From the NCBI GenBank assembly GCA_023213315.1, contig JAKCPI010000879.1:1-64000 (forward strand): a DNA stretch of 64,000 bases, written 5' to 3'. The position numbers and the translations under genes were made by a program. This document shows positions 33,230-44,307 of the stretch, one piece after another (within the stretch, counting starts at the first letter, position 1; every line of letters starts with the position of its first letter). Source of the DNA: Euborellia annulipes (lineage: Eukaryota > Arthropoda > Insecta > Dermaptera > Anisolabididae). Below the pieces are notes generated by a model, which worked only from the letters and a program-made list of their open reading frames with translations, was not told the DNA's origin and searched no databases.

Positions 33230-33881
33230 TGTCGAATCCCATTCGACGTCGATGGGACAAATCACCAGGCGGGCCAAGTGGAGTCCTCACATTGGTGTCG
33301 AAAATAAATTCGACACCGCGCGGTGCATTCAAATCACTGGGCCAATGTGAAGACGCCACTTGGCAAGAAGAGAAGGCTCCTTCCGGTGCGTGCCGCGTAC
33401 CCGACACAAGGAGGGATCCGGACGCCATTCCATTCGGCCTTCAGCGCTCGTTGCATGCACTTCGTTCGTCCACTGCGGCTCGCTATACAAGCCTCCCTGC
33501 TGGGCAACTAAAACTCCTATTTATATTTCATTTCCATAATCCATTTTCATTCCATTGTCTTTCACTATCATCCGACCCCGCATTTGTCCACGAATCACGA
33601 CCCCGGCTTACGTTTGATACCGCTGCCTTGAACCAATTACATTATTTTTCTCCTTTTCTTTTTGTTCCTCTCCTGCAACCAGCAGTGAAGCCCGTATTTG
33701 TTATAATTGTATATTTTTGTTATATTTGTTATTCGTTCAATAAACGAAATTTGTTATTGTTTGCCGAAACGAAATTGTTTTCTTTTTCTTATACTACGAA
33801 AGGGTTGTGTGAGTATTTTACACCTATACCTATACCTATACAGTCCAATTGCTCTATATTAAACATTTTTATTTCCACACA
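33230..33881. mobile_element. Possible solo LTR inside the Helitron
   Basis: About 650 bp absent from the sister Helitron at 49.9 kb, where GTTATTAATT joins TTAAAGTTACG. It begins TGTCGAATCCC and ends CCACACA, giving TGT...ACA ends, with AATAAA near 33740. A foldback near 33270-33370 pairs CCAAGTGG and CACATTGG with their complements around GTGTCGAAAATAAATTCGAC. No 4-6 bp TSD is clear (only AAT/AAT). The 219-codon open frame here has no domain. Confidence 0.4.
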
Positions 33882-34173
33882 ATCTTAAAGTTACGATTTC
33901 TCCCATAGGAAATGTATATAGAAATATTTATGTATTCTTTTCATTTGTGTATTCCTTGAATGTAAACAAATCCTCAAGCAGGCACTGGATTGGAATGGAA
34001 TAATAGCCTAATAATTTTCTTTTCATAATTAAGAAGAAAAGGCGAGGGTCCGCCGCAGGCGGACCGGAGCCAGTTGAAGGGGAGTCCAGGGGGACGTCGC
34101 GGCTAGTAATATCTATCTAACTATAAGTATGCTCCAAGAGGCCATGCCTCAGAGCAAATAAAATTATCTATCT

Positions 34174-34433
34174 GCCCTCGGGGCTTGGTGTAGGGGTTAG
34201 CGTGCTAACCTCGTATACCGAAAGTCGCGGGTTCGGACCCCAGGCAGTCCGATGATTTTATTTAAGCCATTTGGATACCAAAAGAATGCCTGGACCCCCA
34301 ATAGATAGATTTAAACACACGAGTATCGTTAAAAGTCTTAAATGGCCTAAGTTGCCGAAAATACTGTGTGTATGTGAATGTGAATGAGAAAAAAGTGTTT
34401 TTGTTTTTTTTTTTTTTTTTTTTTTTTTAATCT
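34174..34433 (+). mobile_element. tRNA-derived SINE, best copy
   Basis: A-box-like TTGGTGTAGGGG (34185-34196) and B box GGTTCGGACCC (34230-34240), spaced as in a tRNA. A family region (TTATTTAAGCCATTTGGATACC, GCCTGGACCCC, AGTATCGTTAAAAGTCTTAAA) follows, and it ends in poly-T. Flanked by ATCTATCT at 34166-34173 and 34434-34441 (microsatellite-like, so tentative). Other copies: 15576, 44003, 46482, 46755, 57554. Confidence 0.75.
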
Positions 34434-34441
34434 ATCTATCT

Positions 34442-35429
34442 ATCAGCCACTCGGATCAGAAAAAGCCAAGCATCTGATCCGAAACTCTTCAATGAATTGT
34501 TGAAAATTATTTTTTGGCTGCGTCTATTCCTTTTTCCTGTTATATAGAGAAAGTTCGCTTAATTTGTACCAGCGCCATAATTGTATCGCCAAAGTAGGAG
34601 TGACCAGGGCAGGTAGGCCCTGTCGCGATATTTCGCAGAATAATTGGACGATTGTGTTACGGTTCAGAATGAAGGTTAATAGCACTGCCACTCTACTTCT
34701 GCCTAAACAACTATAGCGATCGCATGAGCTAGGATCATTTATTCGTTTTTTGCAGCTTGGAGTAAATTTTTATTAGTTGATGTTTTTTTATCTACCTTAT
34801 GGTTACTTCGAGCATAACGAGTGAGCTTTCTATTTAAAGGTTGGAGTATAAGGATTATATCTCCAAGATATATTAATTAAAAAACCTCAACGTTGTGCGG
34901 AATTAAAATTGTTTCAAATATGGCGATGGGGCAGGTTGGCCCAGAGAAAACGGGGGACTTAGACCTTTTACCATTGTATGCATGAAATCATTAAAATAAA
35001 AATTATTATAAATATGGATGGCGAAAGCGAGGATCCTGAAGTAAAAAAAATAAAAGTTGTATGATGCGGTCGCTTACACTTTTTTTTTTTTTTTTTTGCT
35101 TTGGAAATTGCAATAAAAACCCAAGTATGAGGAGGAGGGAGAGAGAGAAAAAAAAAAAAACATCGAGCGTCAATCAATTAATGCATTGACCCTTGTGATC
35201 ATCACTCGTCGTCCTCGTCCTTTTTTCTCTCTCTCTCTCTCTCTGCCAGCAACCCCTTCACTTCTCTCGTTAGGGAATATAAAAAGAGATCGTTATTTTT
35301 TTGAATATCTATTTAAATGATACCAACTGCAAACCAAATAAAAAATTCACATTCCTTCAGAATTGACTCAACTTCTGACTCTTCTATTTTACATTATATG
35401 AACTTTTATGATTTTTTTAGAAATTAAAA
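34442..35429. other. No gene seen; repeat of unknown type
   Basis: Non-coding. A CT-rich microsatellite is at 35220-35245. The block GCGTCAATCAATTAATGCAT (near 35167) recurs inverted near 36710 together with its GA/CT tract. Confidence 0.45.
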
Positions 35430-35672
35430 AAAAAATCTTTTAAAGACCACTTTAATCTTGTACTCCATAGAAAAGATAGGAGAATGGTTGCCATGGTAAC
35501 AAAATATAAATATTTTCCCATACTTATAAATTTTTATCTGAATTCAAATGGACCGTACTATCGGGAACTAAATATATTTCGACACGAAAAATCTGATGTG
35601 ACAAGCACAGTACACAACTTTCGATTACCGCAGGTAAGAGAAAGTTGTGTGCTGTGCGCCAGTCACACCAGA
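35430..35672 (+). mobile_element. Family A, right-end half
   Basis: Starts at AAAGACCACTTTAATCTTG, passes GGTTGCCATGGTAACAAAAT, and ends with the TCTGATGTGAC...GTCACACCAGA hairpin. It is joined directly to a truncated TTAA element, as if it inserted there. Confidence 0.8.
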
Positions 35673-35675
35673 TTT

Positions 35676-36426
35676 TTAAATATGTTATTAATCACTATCA
35701 AATACGTATAAAATAAAATTTTGAAGCAGATCTGACGCAGGGTTATCGTGTAATTAATTTTTTTTAAAAATGAAATTTAACATGTAGTCTATGGGGAATA
35801 ACGACGAAACGCACACATATCGAATTATATAGCCACCTCTGCAATAGATACAAAAAAAAAAAAAAAAAAATTTACATTTTATCAATTCATTTCCGAGGAA
35901 TACGTTAAACATAAAATCAAAAGTTTCTGTCGAAGGCTTTTAAAGATATTTTAACAAGAAAGTCAAAAAATTCTCCAAAATGACAGTCGCCAATATTTAA
36001 AAATAAGGAAGATCTCGAGAGCTGAGACCAGCCTGGCAACGTCGCATAAAATAATTCTCTTTTCTCGCTGTCAGTTACATTTTTTTTTTCCATTTTACGA
36101 TATTTTTTCTCGCAAATCGTCCATTGTGTTTAAACTGATTTGCATTAATCATTGTAATATATTAAATAAAATAAAATTTAAGGCGTTTAAGATTTAAAAT
36201 AGATAGCTGATAAATGCAATATTGCCAGATCTATATTCCGTGAAAAACTGCTCAAGTCAAAAGTCATTCATTTATTATTTTTGGTAAATAAATTATTAAC
36301 TTTCTAAATTATGATAGGTCACGACTAAATTATAATAAGGAATTTTGGAATTCAAATTTTTAATTTTATTTAAAAAAAAATTTAGATTCTATTATGACTT
36401 ACAGGGTACTATCCGAACAACATTAA
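35676..36426. mobile_element. TTAA element, one end missing
   Basis: Inverted relative to 29252-30049 and similar throughout (AGGGTTATCGTGTAATTAAT, CCAGCCTGGCAACGTCGCAT). It ends at ATCCGAACAACATTAA. The other end is replaced by family A. Confidence 0.75.
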
Positions 36427-37443
36427 ATAAATAAGTCTCGATTATGAGAAAGGTATCAATCAATGGAATGAGGCCCATCAAAAACGACCAACTAATAAAC
36501 CATAAAAACAAAACAAAAATCAATATATAAATTACACCCTTTTCTAATGGGGTTGAAAATAACCAATATGAAAATAATTTTTTTTTTTTCTACATCATGT
36601 GCGTATCATTAAATAGCTTTTCGTTATTTTATTTATTTATTTTTTTTTCCATCAGAGAGCGAGTGAAAGTCAAAGGGTTAAGGGAGAATGATCACAAGGG
36701 TCAATGCGTTAATTGATTGACGGCCAGCCAATGCTTTTTCTCTCTCTCTCTCTATCTCTTTTAATGTCCTATTCCCAAGACAATAAATTAAATGTTTAAA
36801 AAAAAAAAAATATATCTTGCAATTTTAATATAAAAAATCTGGTGTGACTTAACGCACGACACATATGCTTGTCACGCCAGAAAAAAAAAAAGCTAAATAA
36901 ATAACCCGTCCCCTGAGGGTCCGTTATTCCGAGACCTTTCAATAACCCCTTCCCGGGCTTTGCGTTATAAATATTAAACGAAACAATTCTCTTTGGTAGA
37001 AATATAATTATTACTTTTATAAGTGAGATTTTGTTTATGGACAAGCAACAAAGAATTTAGCGGCTAAAATTCCCTTTTTTGGCCTGGTGTGTAATTTCCT
37101 CCCACCCCACCCCCCTCAAATCCCTTAAAATACGTACAATTTATCAATTTTCTTAATTTTTCTAAAATTTTATGACTTTCTCTTATAGTCCCTGATATAA
37201 TTCCCTAGTAACCTGAGCTAATTACTTGATGGTCTCTGGGACTGTATGGCGGATTTAAAAGGAGCCTCTGAAATTTTGCTAGAGTCTTTGTATAATATAA
37301 AGAAATAAAAATTAACACACTCTTCATAATGGAGTCATTGAAGAGGATGTAATATTTTTGTAAATACGGCAAATTGTGAAGATATTTTGATAACGAAAAT
37401 GATATTCGTTCACTCTCTTGAATGATGATTTACAATTTAAGCA
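36427..37443. other. No gene; isolated family A hairpin
   Basis: A lone hairpin, TCTGGTGTGACTTAACG ... CGTCACGCCAGA-like, lies at 36834-36881. The rest is unrecognised AT-rich DNA. Confidence 0.45.
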
Positions 37444-37445
37444 AA

Positions 37446-37940
37446 TCTGGTGTGACTGCAGAGCACACAACTTTCTCTTACCGTCGAAAGATGAAAGTTG
37501 TGTCGTGTGATTGTCACACCAGATTTTTTGTGTCGATATATATTTAGTTTCCGCCGAGATATTAAAATTCAAGATGTAAAATTTATAAACGACTGAAAAC
37601 ATTTATACGTATTTTGCAACCATTTCTCCTATCTTTTTCCTATCAAGAACAAGAGTAAAGTGTGCTTCAAAAAATTTCAAGAGTAAAATGAGAATATATA
37701 TTTTAAAGAGGATCTAAAAAATAAATTATTTATGAATTTTAATCAAAATCATTCAAACGAATTTTGAGAAAATTGAAAAAAACTAAAAAAGTTCATAAAT
37801 AAAGTACTAGTACTTTTAGGCCGATTTTGTTTAAAAGCTTCCTGTCAGGTCCCATGGGGGTGCCTAACTTAAATATAAAATTCCAACCACCTAGCTCATA
37901 TCGTTCTTGAGATATTTTGTTCACAAACAGAAGACATTAA
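37446..37940 (-). mobile_element. Family A element, truncated at its ACTTTCTC end
   Basis: Hairpin TCTGGTGTGACTGCAGAGC to GTCACACCAGA (37446-37527), then the body on the minus strand to GAGATATTTTGTTCACA. The remaining 150 bp are absent. Confidence 0.8.
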
Positions 37941-38779
37941 TTGTACAGTATTTTATTTTGATACTTCTTTATTATATTTTTTTTTTGGTTAAAGAAGCAA
38001 AAGAAATAGAATAACAATAAATAAAAGAAAAGCTCCTTCCAAAGCTCTCTCTCTCCCTCTCCGTTTTCTTTCTCTTTGATCCTTTAAGTAGATTCGAATC
38101 GAATTCGACACCTAATTTGTACAATATAGTTTGAAACATAAATATACATGTAGAAAAGGATAAGAGAGAAAGAGAACGTCTTGTTTCCAAACGAATGAAA
38201 TCTTTTGACAATTACATTAAGTAAGAGAGAGAGGGAAAGAAAGAAAAAAATAGAATCCTCTAGAGAGTGATTTAAGTTTTGAGACTTTTGTTGTTATTAC
38301 CTAACCCCCCCCCCCCACACACACACCACACCCCTTCCCCATATATATATTTAAAAAGAAATTTCCTCTTTCCACAAGTAATTGAACAAACCCCAAGAGG
38401 ACGGTTGGCTAAATCGAAATTGCACCTCTTTTTTTTTTTTTCTATCATAAATAATAATTTTGACGATAAGCTATTAATAATAGGTTTGTTTATTTCACTT
38501 GGAATAAAAAGTGCAATTTATGCATCTGTTGGATTGAAGTTCTGAACTTGCAAAATGAATTCTTAATAACCTAATCTTCAGTTGTCTTTTTCTCTCGGAT
38601 TGTTTCGAATATTTTATATCATTGATCCTTAAATAAATCAAAATAATAATAAAAGAAAATTAATAAAAAAAGTTTATTTATTGTCGATATTATTTTAATT
38701 GAGGTGAATTGAGAGAAAATGGCGACAAAAAGGTGGCCATCTACTAAAGCTTTGGTGCCACAATCAAATATTTGCCTAT
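37941..38779. other. No gene seen
   Basis: AT-rich DNA with a C-run and (AC)n at 38302-38330 and a poly-T at 38429. No element recognised. Confidence 0.4.
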
Positions 38780-39150
38780 TTAAGGTTGGACATTAAATAG
38801 ATTAAAAGCTAATTTTTTAATATGTTATTAATCACTATCACATACGTATAAAATAAAATTTTGAAGCAGATCTGACACAGGGTTATCGTGTAATTAATTA
38901 TTAAAAAATTGAAATTTATGTAGCCTATGGGGAATGTCGACGGCACTATCGAATAATATAGCCACCTCTGCAATAGATACAAAAACAAAAAAACTTACAT
39001 TTTATCAATTCACTTCAGAGGAATACGTTAAAAATAAAATCAGAAGTTTCTGACGTGAGCTTCTAAAGATATATTAACAAGAAAGTAAAAAAAAATTCCC
39101 GAAAATGAAAGTCGGCCATATTTAAAAATAAGGACTACCTCCTTTAAAAA
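38780..39150. mobile_element. TTAA element, truncated copy
   Basis: Starts TTAAGGTTGGACATTAAA and continues AATATGTTATTAATCACTAT, AGGGTTATCGTGTAATTAAT, similar to the first 360 bp of the reverse of 29252-30049, then stops. Confidence 0.7.
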
Positions 39151-40070
39151 ATTTTCAATAAAAACCAACAAAATTAATTCTGTATAAAACGGGCTTGAGT
39201 TTTCCCAGTTATTCTAAAGTTAATTTTTTTTTTTTTTTCATTTTTACAACGCTTTTATTAACTTGCTTTCCTGTTTTTTCCGACAAATCTGCAAATCGAA
39301 AATACGACCACCTCTACGTAACCTAGAGCTTTGAAAATTTATACATATATGTAACTCCCGTGACAATGCAATATTTTAAATGTCTCATCTTTGTATCTCA
39401 ATTAATTTCAAAATGGCGGCCTGCTAATCACATTTCTATTGTTTAGTCCGTCAAAGTTGCCGATCGAAATTACGACCACTTTTAGTTAATCTAAAGCAGT
39501 GGTTCCCAACCTTTTTTGACCCATCGCCCCTTTTTGGAGGTTGACTAACACCTACGGCCCCCCTTTACATTTTCATTGTATGCCTAATTTTAATTTGAAG
39601 TAAAGTGTAAATAATAAAGCAGTTTTATTATTTTAAACAATTTTATTACCGTAGGCCTACATACAGGGCCGCAGACAGACTTGGCAGGCCCCGGAGCTAC
39701 TTAGTAATATGACCCCCCCAAAAAAAAAAAAATAAAAAAACTTAGTTTTTTTTTAATATGTAAAAGGCTATTGTGGCCTTCATGCCAACACTTTTTTTAC
39801 ACAACTTTTGAAATAGTTATACATAGCTTACAATATTTATTTAAATAAAGTTATATAAAATTTTTTCAAAATTTCCTAAACAAAGAGTTACAATAATTTA
39901 TCGAGGACAGAGGATTTCCGGGGAATCTGGGGGTATGGAAAATTTTTTGAAAATTTGCCACTGAAACCTGCGTTTTTAGCTATCCTGAGTCGTGAAAAAG
40001 ATCAAACTTGATTTTAGCTTAAAGGGCCCGGGCCTCCTGAGGAAAAAAAATTCAAGAAAATGATTTTTTT

Positions 40071-40737
40071 ACTTTCTCTTACCTATGTATATATGTAATA
40101 TATATATAGAGAGAAAGTATTGGATTCATGTCAAAAATTCGATGTCGAGATTTTGATGGATCTTCACGTTTTGAGGTCCCCTGAATCCAAAAAAGTGGTT
40201 TTCGCGACATGGTCTGTCGTGTGTGTGTGTGGGTGGGTGTGTGTGTGTGTGTTCAATTTTAAGCATGAAGGAATTGAGCTACGAGGTTGAAATTTTATAT
40301 TTAAGTTAAACATCTCCCGGGACCGGAAAAATAAGCTTTTAATCAAAATCGGCCAAAGAGTACTAGTACTTTACTGATGCACTTTTTCAGTTTTTTTCGA
40401 TTTTCTCAAAATTTGCTCCAACGATTTTTTTTAAAATTCAAAAATCAATTATTTTTTAGATGCTCTTTAAAATGTATATTCTCATTTTGCGATTGAAATC
40501 TTCTGAAGACCACTTTACTCTTGTATTTCATAGGAAAGGATAGGAAAAATGGTTGCCATGGTAACAAAATATAAATATTTTCCCACACTTATAAATTTTA
40601 CATCTGAATTCAAATGTTCCGTACTGTCGGGAACTAAATATATGTCGACACAAAAATCTGGTGTGACAAGCACAGAACACATCTTTCGATTACCGAAGGT
40701 AAGAGAAAGTTGTATGCTGTGCGCCAGTCACACCAGA
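40071..40737 (+). mobile_element. Family A element, complete, nested in a hAT-type element
   Basis: A 667-bp copy from ACTTTCTCTTACC to GTCACACCAGA, preceded by seven T and followed by eight T. It carries (GT)n at about 40219-40251 in the variable site and the complete terminal hairpin. Confidence 0.9.
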
Positions 40738-40773
40738 TTTTTTTAATTGAAATTTAAGATTTGAGCTAAAAGT

Positions 40774-40806
40774 GACGTTTCAATTCTAGATTGGAATTAT
40801 CTTCAG
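40774..40806 (-). ncRNA. Hammerhead-ribozyme-like motif
   Basis: Minus strand: CTGAAGA (complement of 40800-40806), T, perfect stem II AATTC/GAATT, GAAA, CGTC. Stem I AGT/ACT with further partial pairing. Unpaired single copy. Confidence 0.65.
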
Positions 40807-41025
40807 ACTATTTTATTTTTATGATAATATTTTGTCCTCTTCTATCCTGACCATTCTGTAAATAGGAGATTTTTCTCTTTGATTTTTATTTTTTTAAATT
40901 TAAGTAAACTAATAATTTTTCTCCCTTTGAATACTCATCGCACCCCGCTTACTTATCGCCCCCCTGAAAACCCAAATCGCCCACTTGGGGGCGATCGCCC
41001 CAGGTTGGGAACCACTGATCTAAAG

Positions 41026-42516
41026 CTTTCAAATTTTATACACCAAAAGCGTTGTTTTTAAATTTTTTTTTTTTTTTTTTTTCAATTCGTAACACTGTGC
41101 GAGGGTTCGTCGCGCAGGCGAGTCGAGGAGGGGGTGGGGGGGGCAGGCAAGTTAATTGGAGCATTTTGTAATATGCAAGTAATAAGTAATTATTCCCGCC
41201 CGCTCCCCTCTAATTTCCCTGGCATTAAAGTGGCACAATTAATGAATGATTAATCATCCAATGCAAATGACATTATAATGAACATCATCAACATTATTAT
41301 TAATATATATAACTATCTATCACATCCTATCTAATTTTATCCCCTCTTTTATTATTATTATTATATACTACTCTTTGGCCTTTGTAGGGCGGGATAATGC
41401 AAAATGCAAATGCAACCACATAGAGCGAGCCCTCGCTCTATATGTATAGAGAGAGCCTCTTATCTGAATGCCTTTTAATTTCCGACACCATCATTATCAT
41501 TATCATCATCGGCATTCATAGTTCATTTATTTCATAAACAAAACAAGTGGAAAATGAAAAAAAAAATACATATTCTTTGTATAGTCGAATATTACAGCGC
41601 CATGTTGTAGGTCTATAAAATCTGGTGTGAATAAAGGGAAACTGAGGGAATTTTGAGAAGTTGCGGTCACAATTTTCAAGCTATTAGTAATCATAGTGTT
41701 AAAAAATAATTAATTTTTTGCTTTTAATTAATTAGCTGGAACCTTTCAAATGAAATGGAATAAAAAGCTTGTTTCTCTATAGGCAGAACTAACGCCATCT
41801 CTTGCCGCCTACAGTAACCAGTTTCCGAATCGGCTATTAACGTTTTTTCGAAATAAATATCGATGGCTACTGGGAGACGTTCTACACGCTTATTTTTCGG
41901 GGCCACCCATCAAGCGCTTGGCTTTGTTCTAATCCAATCTCAGACCCCCCAAATATATTTTCGATATAAAATGTAATATTCGCTTACGCTGTTTTCTTGT
42001 TCATTTCTCCTTTCTTAATTCATTTAAGAGAGAACATGATAATTGAATTAAAGAATTCCCATTCAATTCTCGTTTCCTAACTCTAATCACATTGAAATCA
42101 TTAATATCAACCTCTAAAGATAAAATACTAATTCGATACGAGAAAAATATATTATTCTCAGGGGTCGGCAACCAACAATTATAAAAGATTGTGTCGCTCA
42201 GCCCCCTGGCTATGTCCACTCTATTCTTATAATAGACAAAAATTCTTCAAAGAGGTGGAGCCTCATTTCAGGGATCCTCCGTCACTGTACCAAATCCTAT
42301 TTAGACATAAGTCGTTGCAATAGCCACCTTTTTCAAAGAATCAAATATATCCATCTAAATCACTCAGTACAGAGTTTTATTATGTTCTTTTATATCCTAT
42401 TGTATTTTATAATAATGTACTGGTAAAATGTGTTTTAGATTGTGTTGGTTATATAATTTATTTTATATTAATGTTCTTATAGGCGAGCGGTTCATTTATT
42501 TATATCCACATTATTC
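41026..42516. other. Unclassified repeat and AT-rich DNA
   Basis: The segment 41740-41935 (GAATCGGCTATTAACGTTTTTT, GATGGCTACTGGGAGACGTTC) resembles 57380-57470 inverted and 55905-55965, so it is a dispersed repeat of unknown class. No coding. Confidence 0.45.
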
Positions 42517-42550
42517 CTGATGAAGGAGGCGTTGAGTCTCCCGAAACGTC
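42517..42550 (+). ncRNA. Hammerhead-ribozyme-like motif
   Basis: CTGATGA (42517-42523), A, stem II GGAG with CTCC plus a mismatched C, GAAA (42543-42546), CGTC (42547-42550). AATAAA follows at about 42563. Stem I is weak. Confidence 0.6.
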
Positions 42551-42656
42551 GACTGTATAGTGCAATAAAATTTGGCCTGAAAATACTTCCAGCATTTTTA
42601 TTTGTCGTTCATTTTTTCCATTTCATTTTTTACTTTTTTCTGCCTATTTCCCCAGA

Positions 42657-42706
42657 AGATAGCACAGTACGTTTTATGTACGTACATAAGACGTACTGTG
42701 CTATCT
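42657..42706. repeat. Short near-perfect palindrome, 25-bp arms
   Basis: AGATAGCACAGTACGT and ACGTACTGTGCTATCT are inverted around TTTATGTACGTACATAAG, with no loop. It lies about 105 bp downstream of the 42517 hammerhead. Confidence 0.8.
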
Positions 42707-42709
42707 GGG

Positions 42710-43627
42710 TTTACGCAAATTCTTATAAAAACAAAATTTTTAATAAATATCCAACAAAACATTTCGAGATTATGTTGATTTGACACTAAAATTGAAAATC
42801 GAAATATTTTTCTTTATTTTATTTAAATTGATTAAAATGATTTGTATTTGTGTTAAATTTACTTAGAAATGTGGAAGATATTTCATATTAAATGTTTCTT
42901 AAATTAGAGTATCATTAAGGTAGATTAAGAAGTAACAAAACGTAACGTTATTTTTGACGCACAGTGGATTTTTTTTAACGAATTCAAATTTTTTCTATTT
43001 ATTGTGTTTCACCTCAACTATAATTAAAATTTCTTTGTTAACAAATTGATATCATATATAATTAAGATTTCAGTCTTTTGCTCGCCCTTCAGGATTTTTT
43101 TTTTTTATTTAAACCATTTATGCGTAAATTCTTATCCGAACATCATATCAATAATTATCCATAATTATGGCTCGTTATTCAAAAAGGTTTGTCAGATCTA
43201 GAAGTAATTTTTAATCGTTGTTTTCTAATGTCTTATTTATTTAATCGAATAGACGATAAATTACAATAAAAAATAGCAAAATAAAAACACACAAGTAAAA
43301 TTATATTATATAAGAGGTGATCTATCAAAGTTTCGAGGTCGCGAATTAAAATAAAAAAAAGTCCTTTGGCTAAAGGAAAATTGGATTATCATTATCGTTA
43401 GAATGGTAAATAAATTAATTCATTCCTTAAACAAAAATAATTTTTTTTCTTTGTATGTTCTGCGAAAAGTGATTGTCGACGAAGTAAAAATATCGGTACC
43501 GGAATTTTAGTCGAATTAGGTTTTGATTGAATACGATTCTTCACTATTTTCTATACAGGTTTATTCGGTAATTGTAACGATGAGAATCCGATAAATATTA
43601 CAAAATAATCGATTTAGTAACCTTAAA
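42710..43627. other. No gene seen
   Basis: AT-rich DNA without recognisable features. Confidence 0.4.
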
Positions 43628-43877
43628 TGGACCCTGTTACGCATTAACGTGTCAAGCGCCAGCTACCGAGTTTTGAGAAAATTAACATTAAAGTTTTTTG
43701 TTTACATTGGATTATATATAATTTTTTTTGTCAATTGTGCAAGTAACATTAAATATAAATTTTTTAGGACATATTTCATAAAAAATACTATTAATTAAAG
43801 CATTTGAAACAATAATCCGTGCTTAACTCAATTTTTGATTTTTTGGCATTTGACACACTAATGCATAACAGGGTCCA
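43628..43877. mobile_element. Short MITE with TGGACCCTGTTA ends
   Basis: A 250-bp element with inverted ends TGGACCCTGTTACGCATTA and TAATGCATAACAGGGTCCA, flanked by AA on both sides. A related copy is at 49524-49766. Confidence 0.75.
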
Positions 43878-44002
43878 AATAGTTTTTCATTTGTTTTGTA
43901 TATCTCTGAAAGGCTGATTTTTTAGTTTTTGAGATATCAGAATGGTTGGTCTTAAAATGTTCAGGAAATTATTCTCCACAATAAAATAACAATCACTCGA
44001 TT

Positions 44003-44265
44003 GCCCTCGAGCTTGGTGTAGTTGGTAGTTGGTGTACACCAAGGGTTGAGGGTTCGGACCCCAGGCAGTCCGATGATTTTATTTAAGCCATTTGGATAAC
44101 AAATGAAGAATGCCTGGACCCCTAATATATATATTTTCATAATAACGGTTATCGTTTAAAGGCCTACAGCCGAAAAGACTGTATGTCTAAATGTGAGTGT
44201 GAATGGGAAAAAAGTGTGAGTGTTTTTTTTACTTAAAAAAAAAAATCACTAAATTTGTGAAATTT
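44003..44265 (+). mobile_element. tRNA-derived SINE
   Basis: A-box-like GCTTGGTGTAGTTGG, B box GGTTCGGACCC, the shared tail region (GATTTTATTTAAGCCATTTGG) and a T/A-rich end. Confidence 0.7.
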
Positions 44266-44307
44266 TCCCTTTCACTTTCCTAAATTTATTACCACTATTA
44301 TCACTAA

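Larger units (their letters stand above)
31654..34106 (+). mobile_element. Helitron (non-autonomous), carrying nested insertions
   Basis: The 5' end TCTATATATATAATTCG begins after A, followed by TGTCCGTCTGTCTGTC. The 3' end GCGGCTAG (CTAG at 34103-34106) precedes T and follows GC-rich hairpin sequence (GGGTCCGCCGCAGGCGGACC). TC...CTRR and an A|T target are Helitron hallmarks. The backbone matches the Helitron at 49468-50090. A LINE (31804-33194) and an LTR-like segment (about 33230-33881) are inserted. No Rep/helicase frame. Confidence 0.8.
39497..41017. mobile_element. hAT-type element with CAGTGGTTCCCAACCT ends
   Basis: Inverted ends CAGTGGTTCCCAACCT and AGGTTGGGAACCACTG. Perfect 8-bp TSD ATCTAAAG at 39489-39496 and 41018-41025. 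The end type and TSD are those of hAT transposons. The 1521-bp interior has no transposase, a segment at about 39665-40040 with hAT-like GGGCCGCAGACAGACTTGG, a nested family A copy and one antisense hammerhead. Confidence 0.9.

Noticed and set aside
33229..33888. 219-codon open frame
   Set aside because: It lies within an LTR-like insertion in a Helitron, has low-complexity composition and no domain; its length is likely chance.
34470..34500. CTGATCCGAAAC sequence resembling a hammerhead
   Set aside because: The apparent core lacks the NGA element and the pairing belongs to a simple GGATCAG/CTGATCC hairpin.
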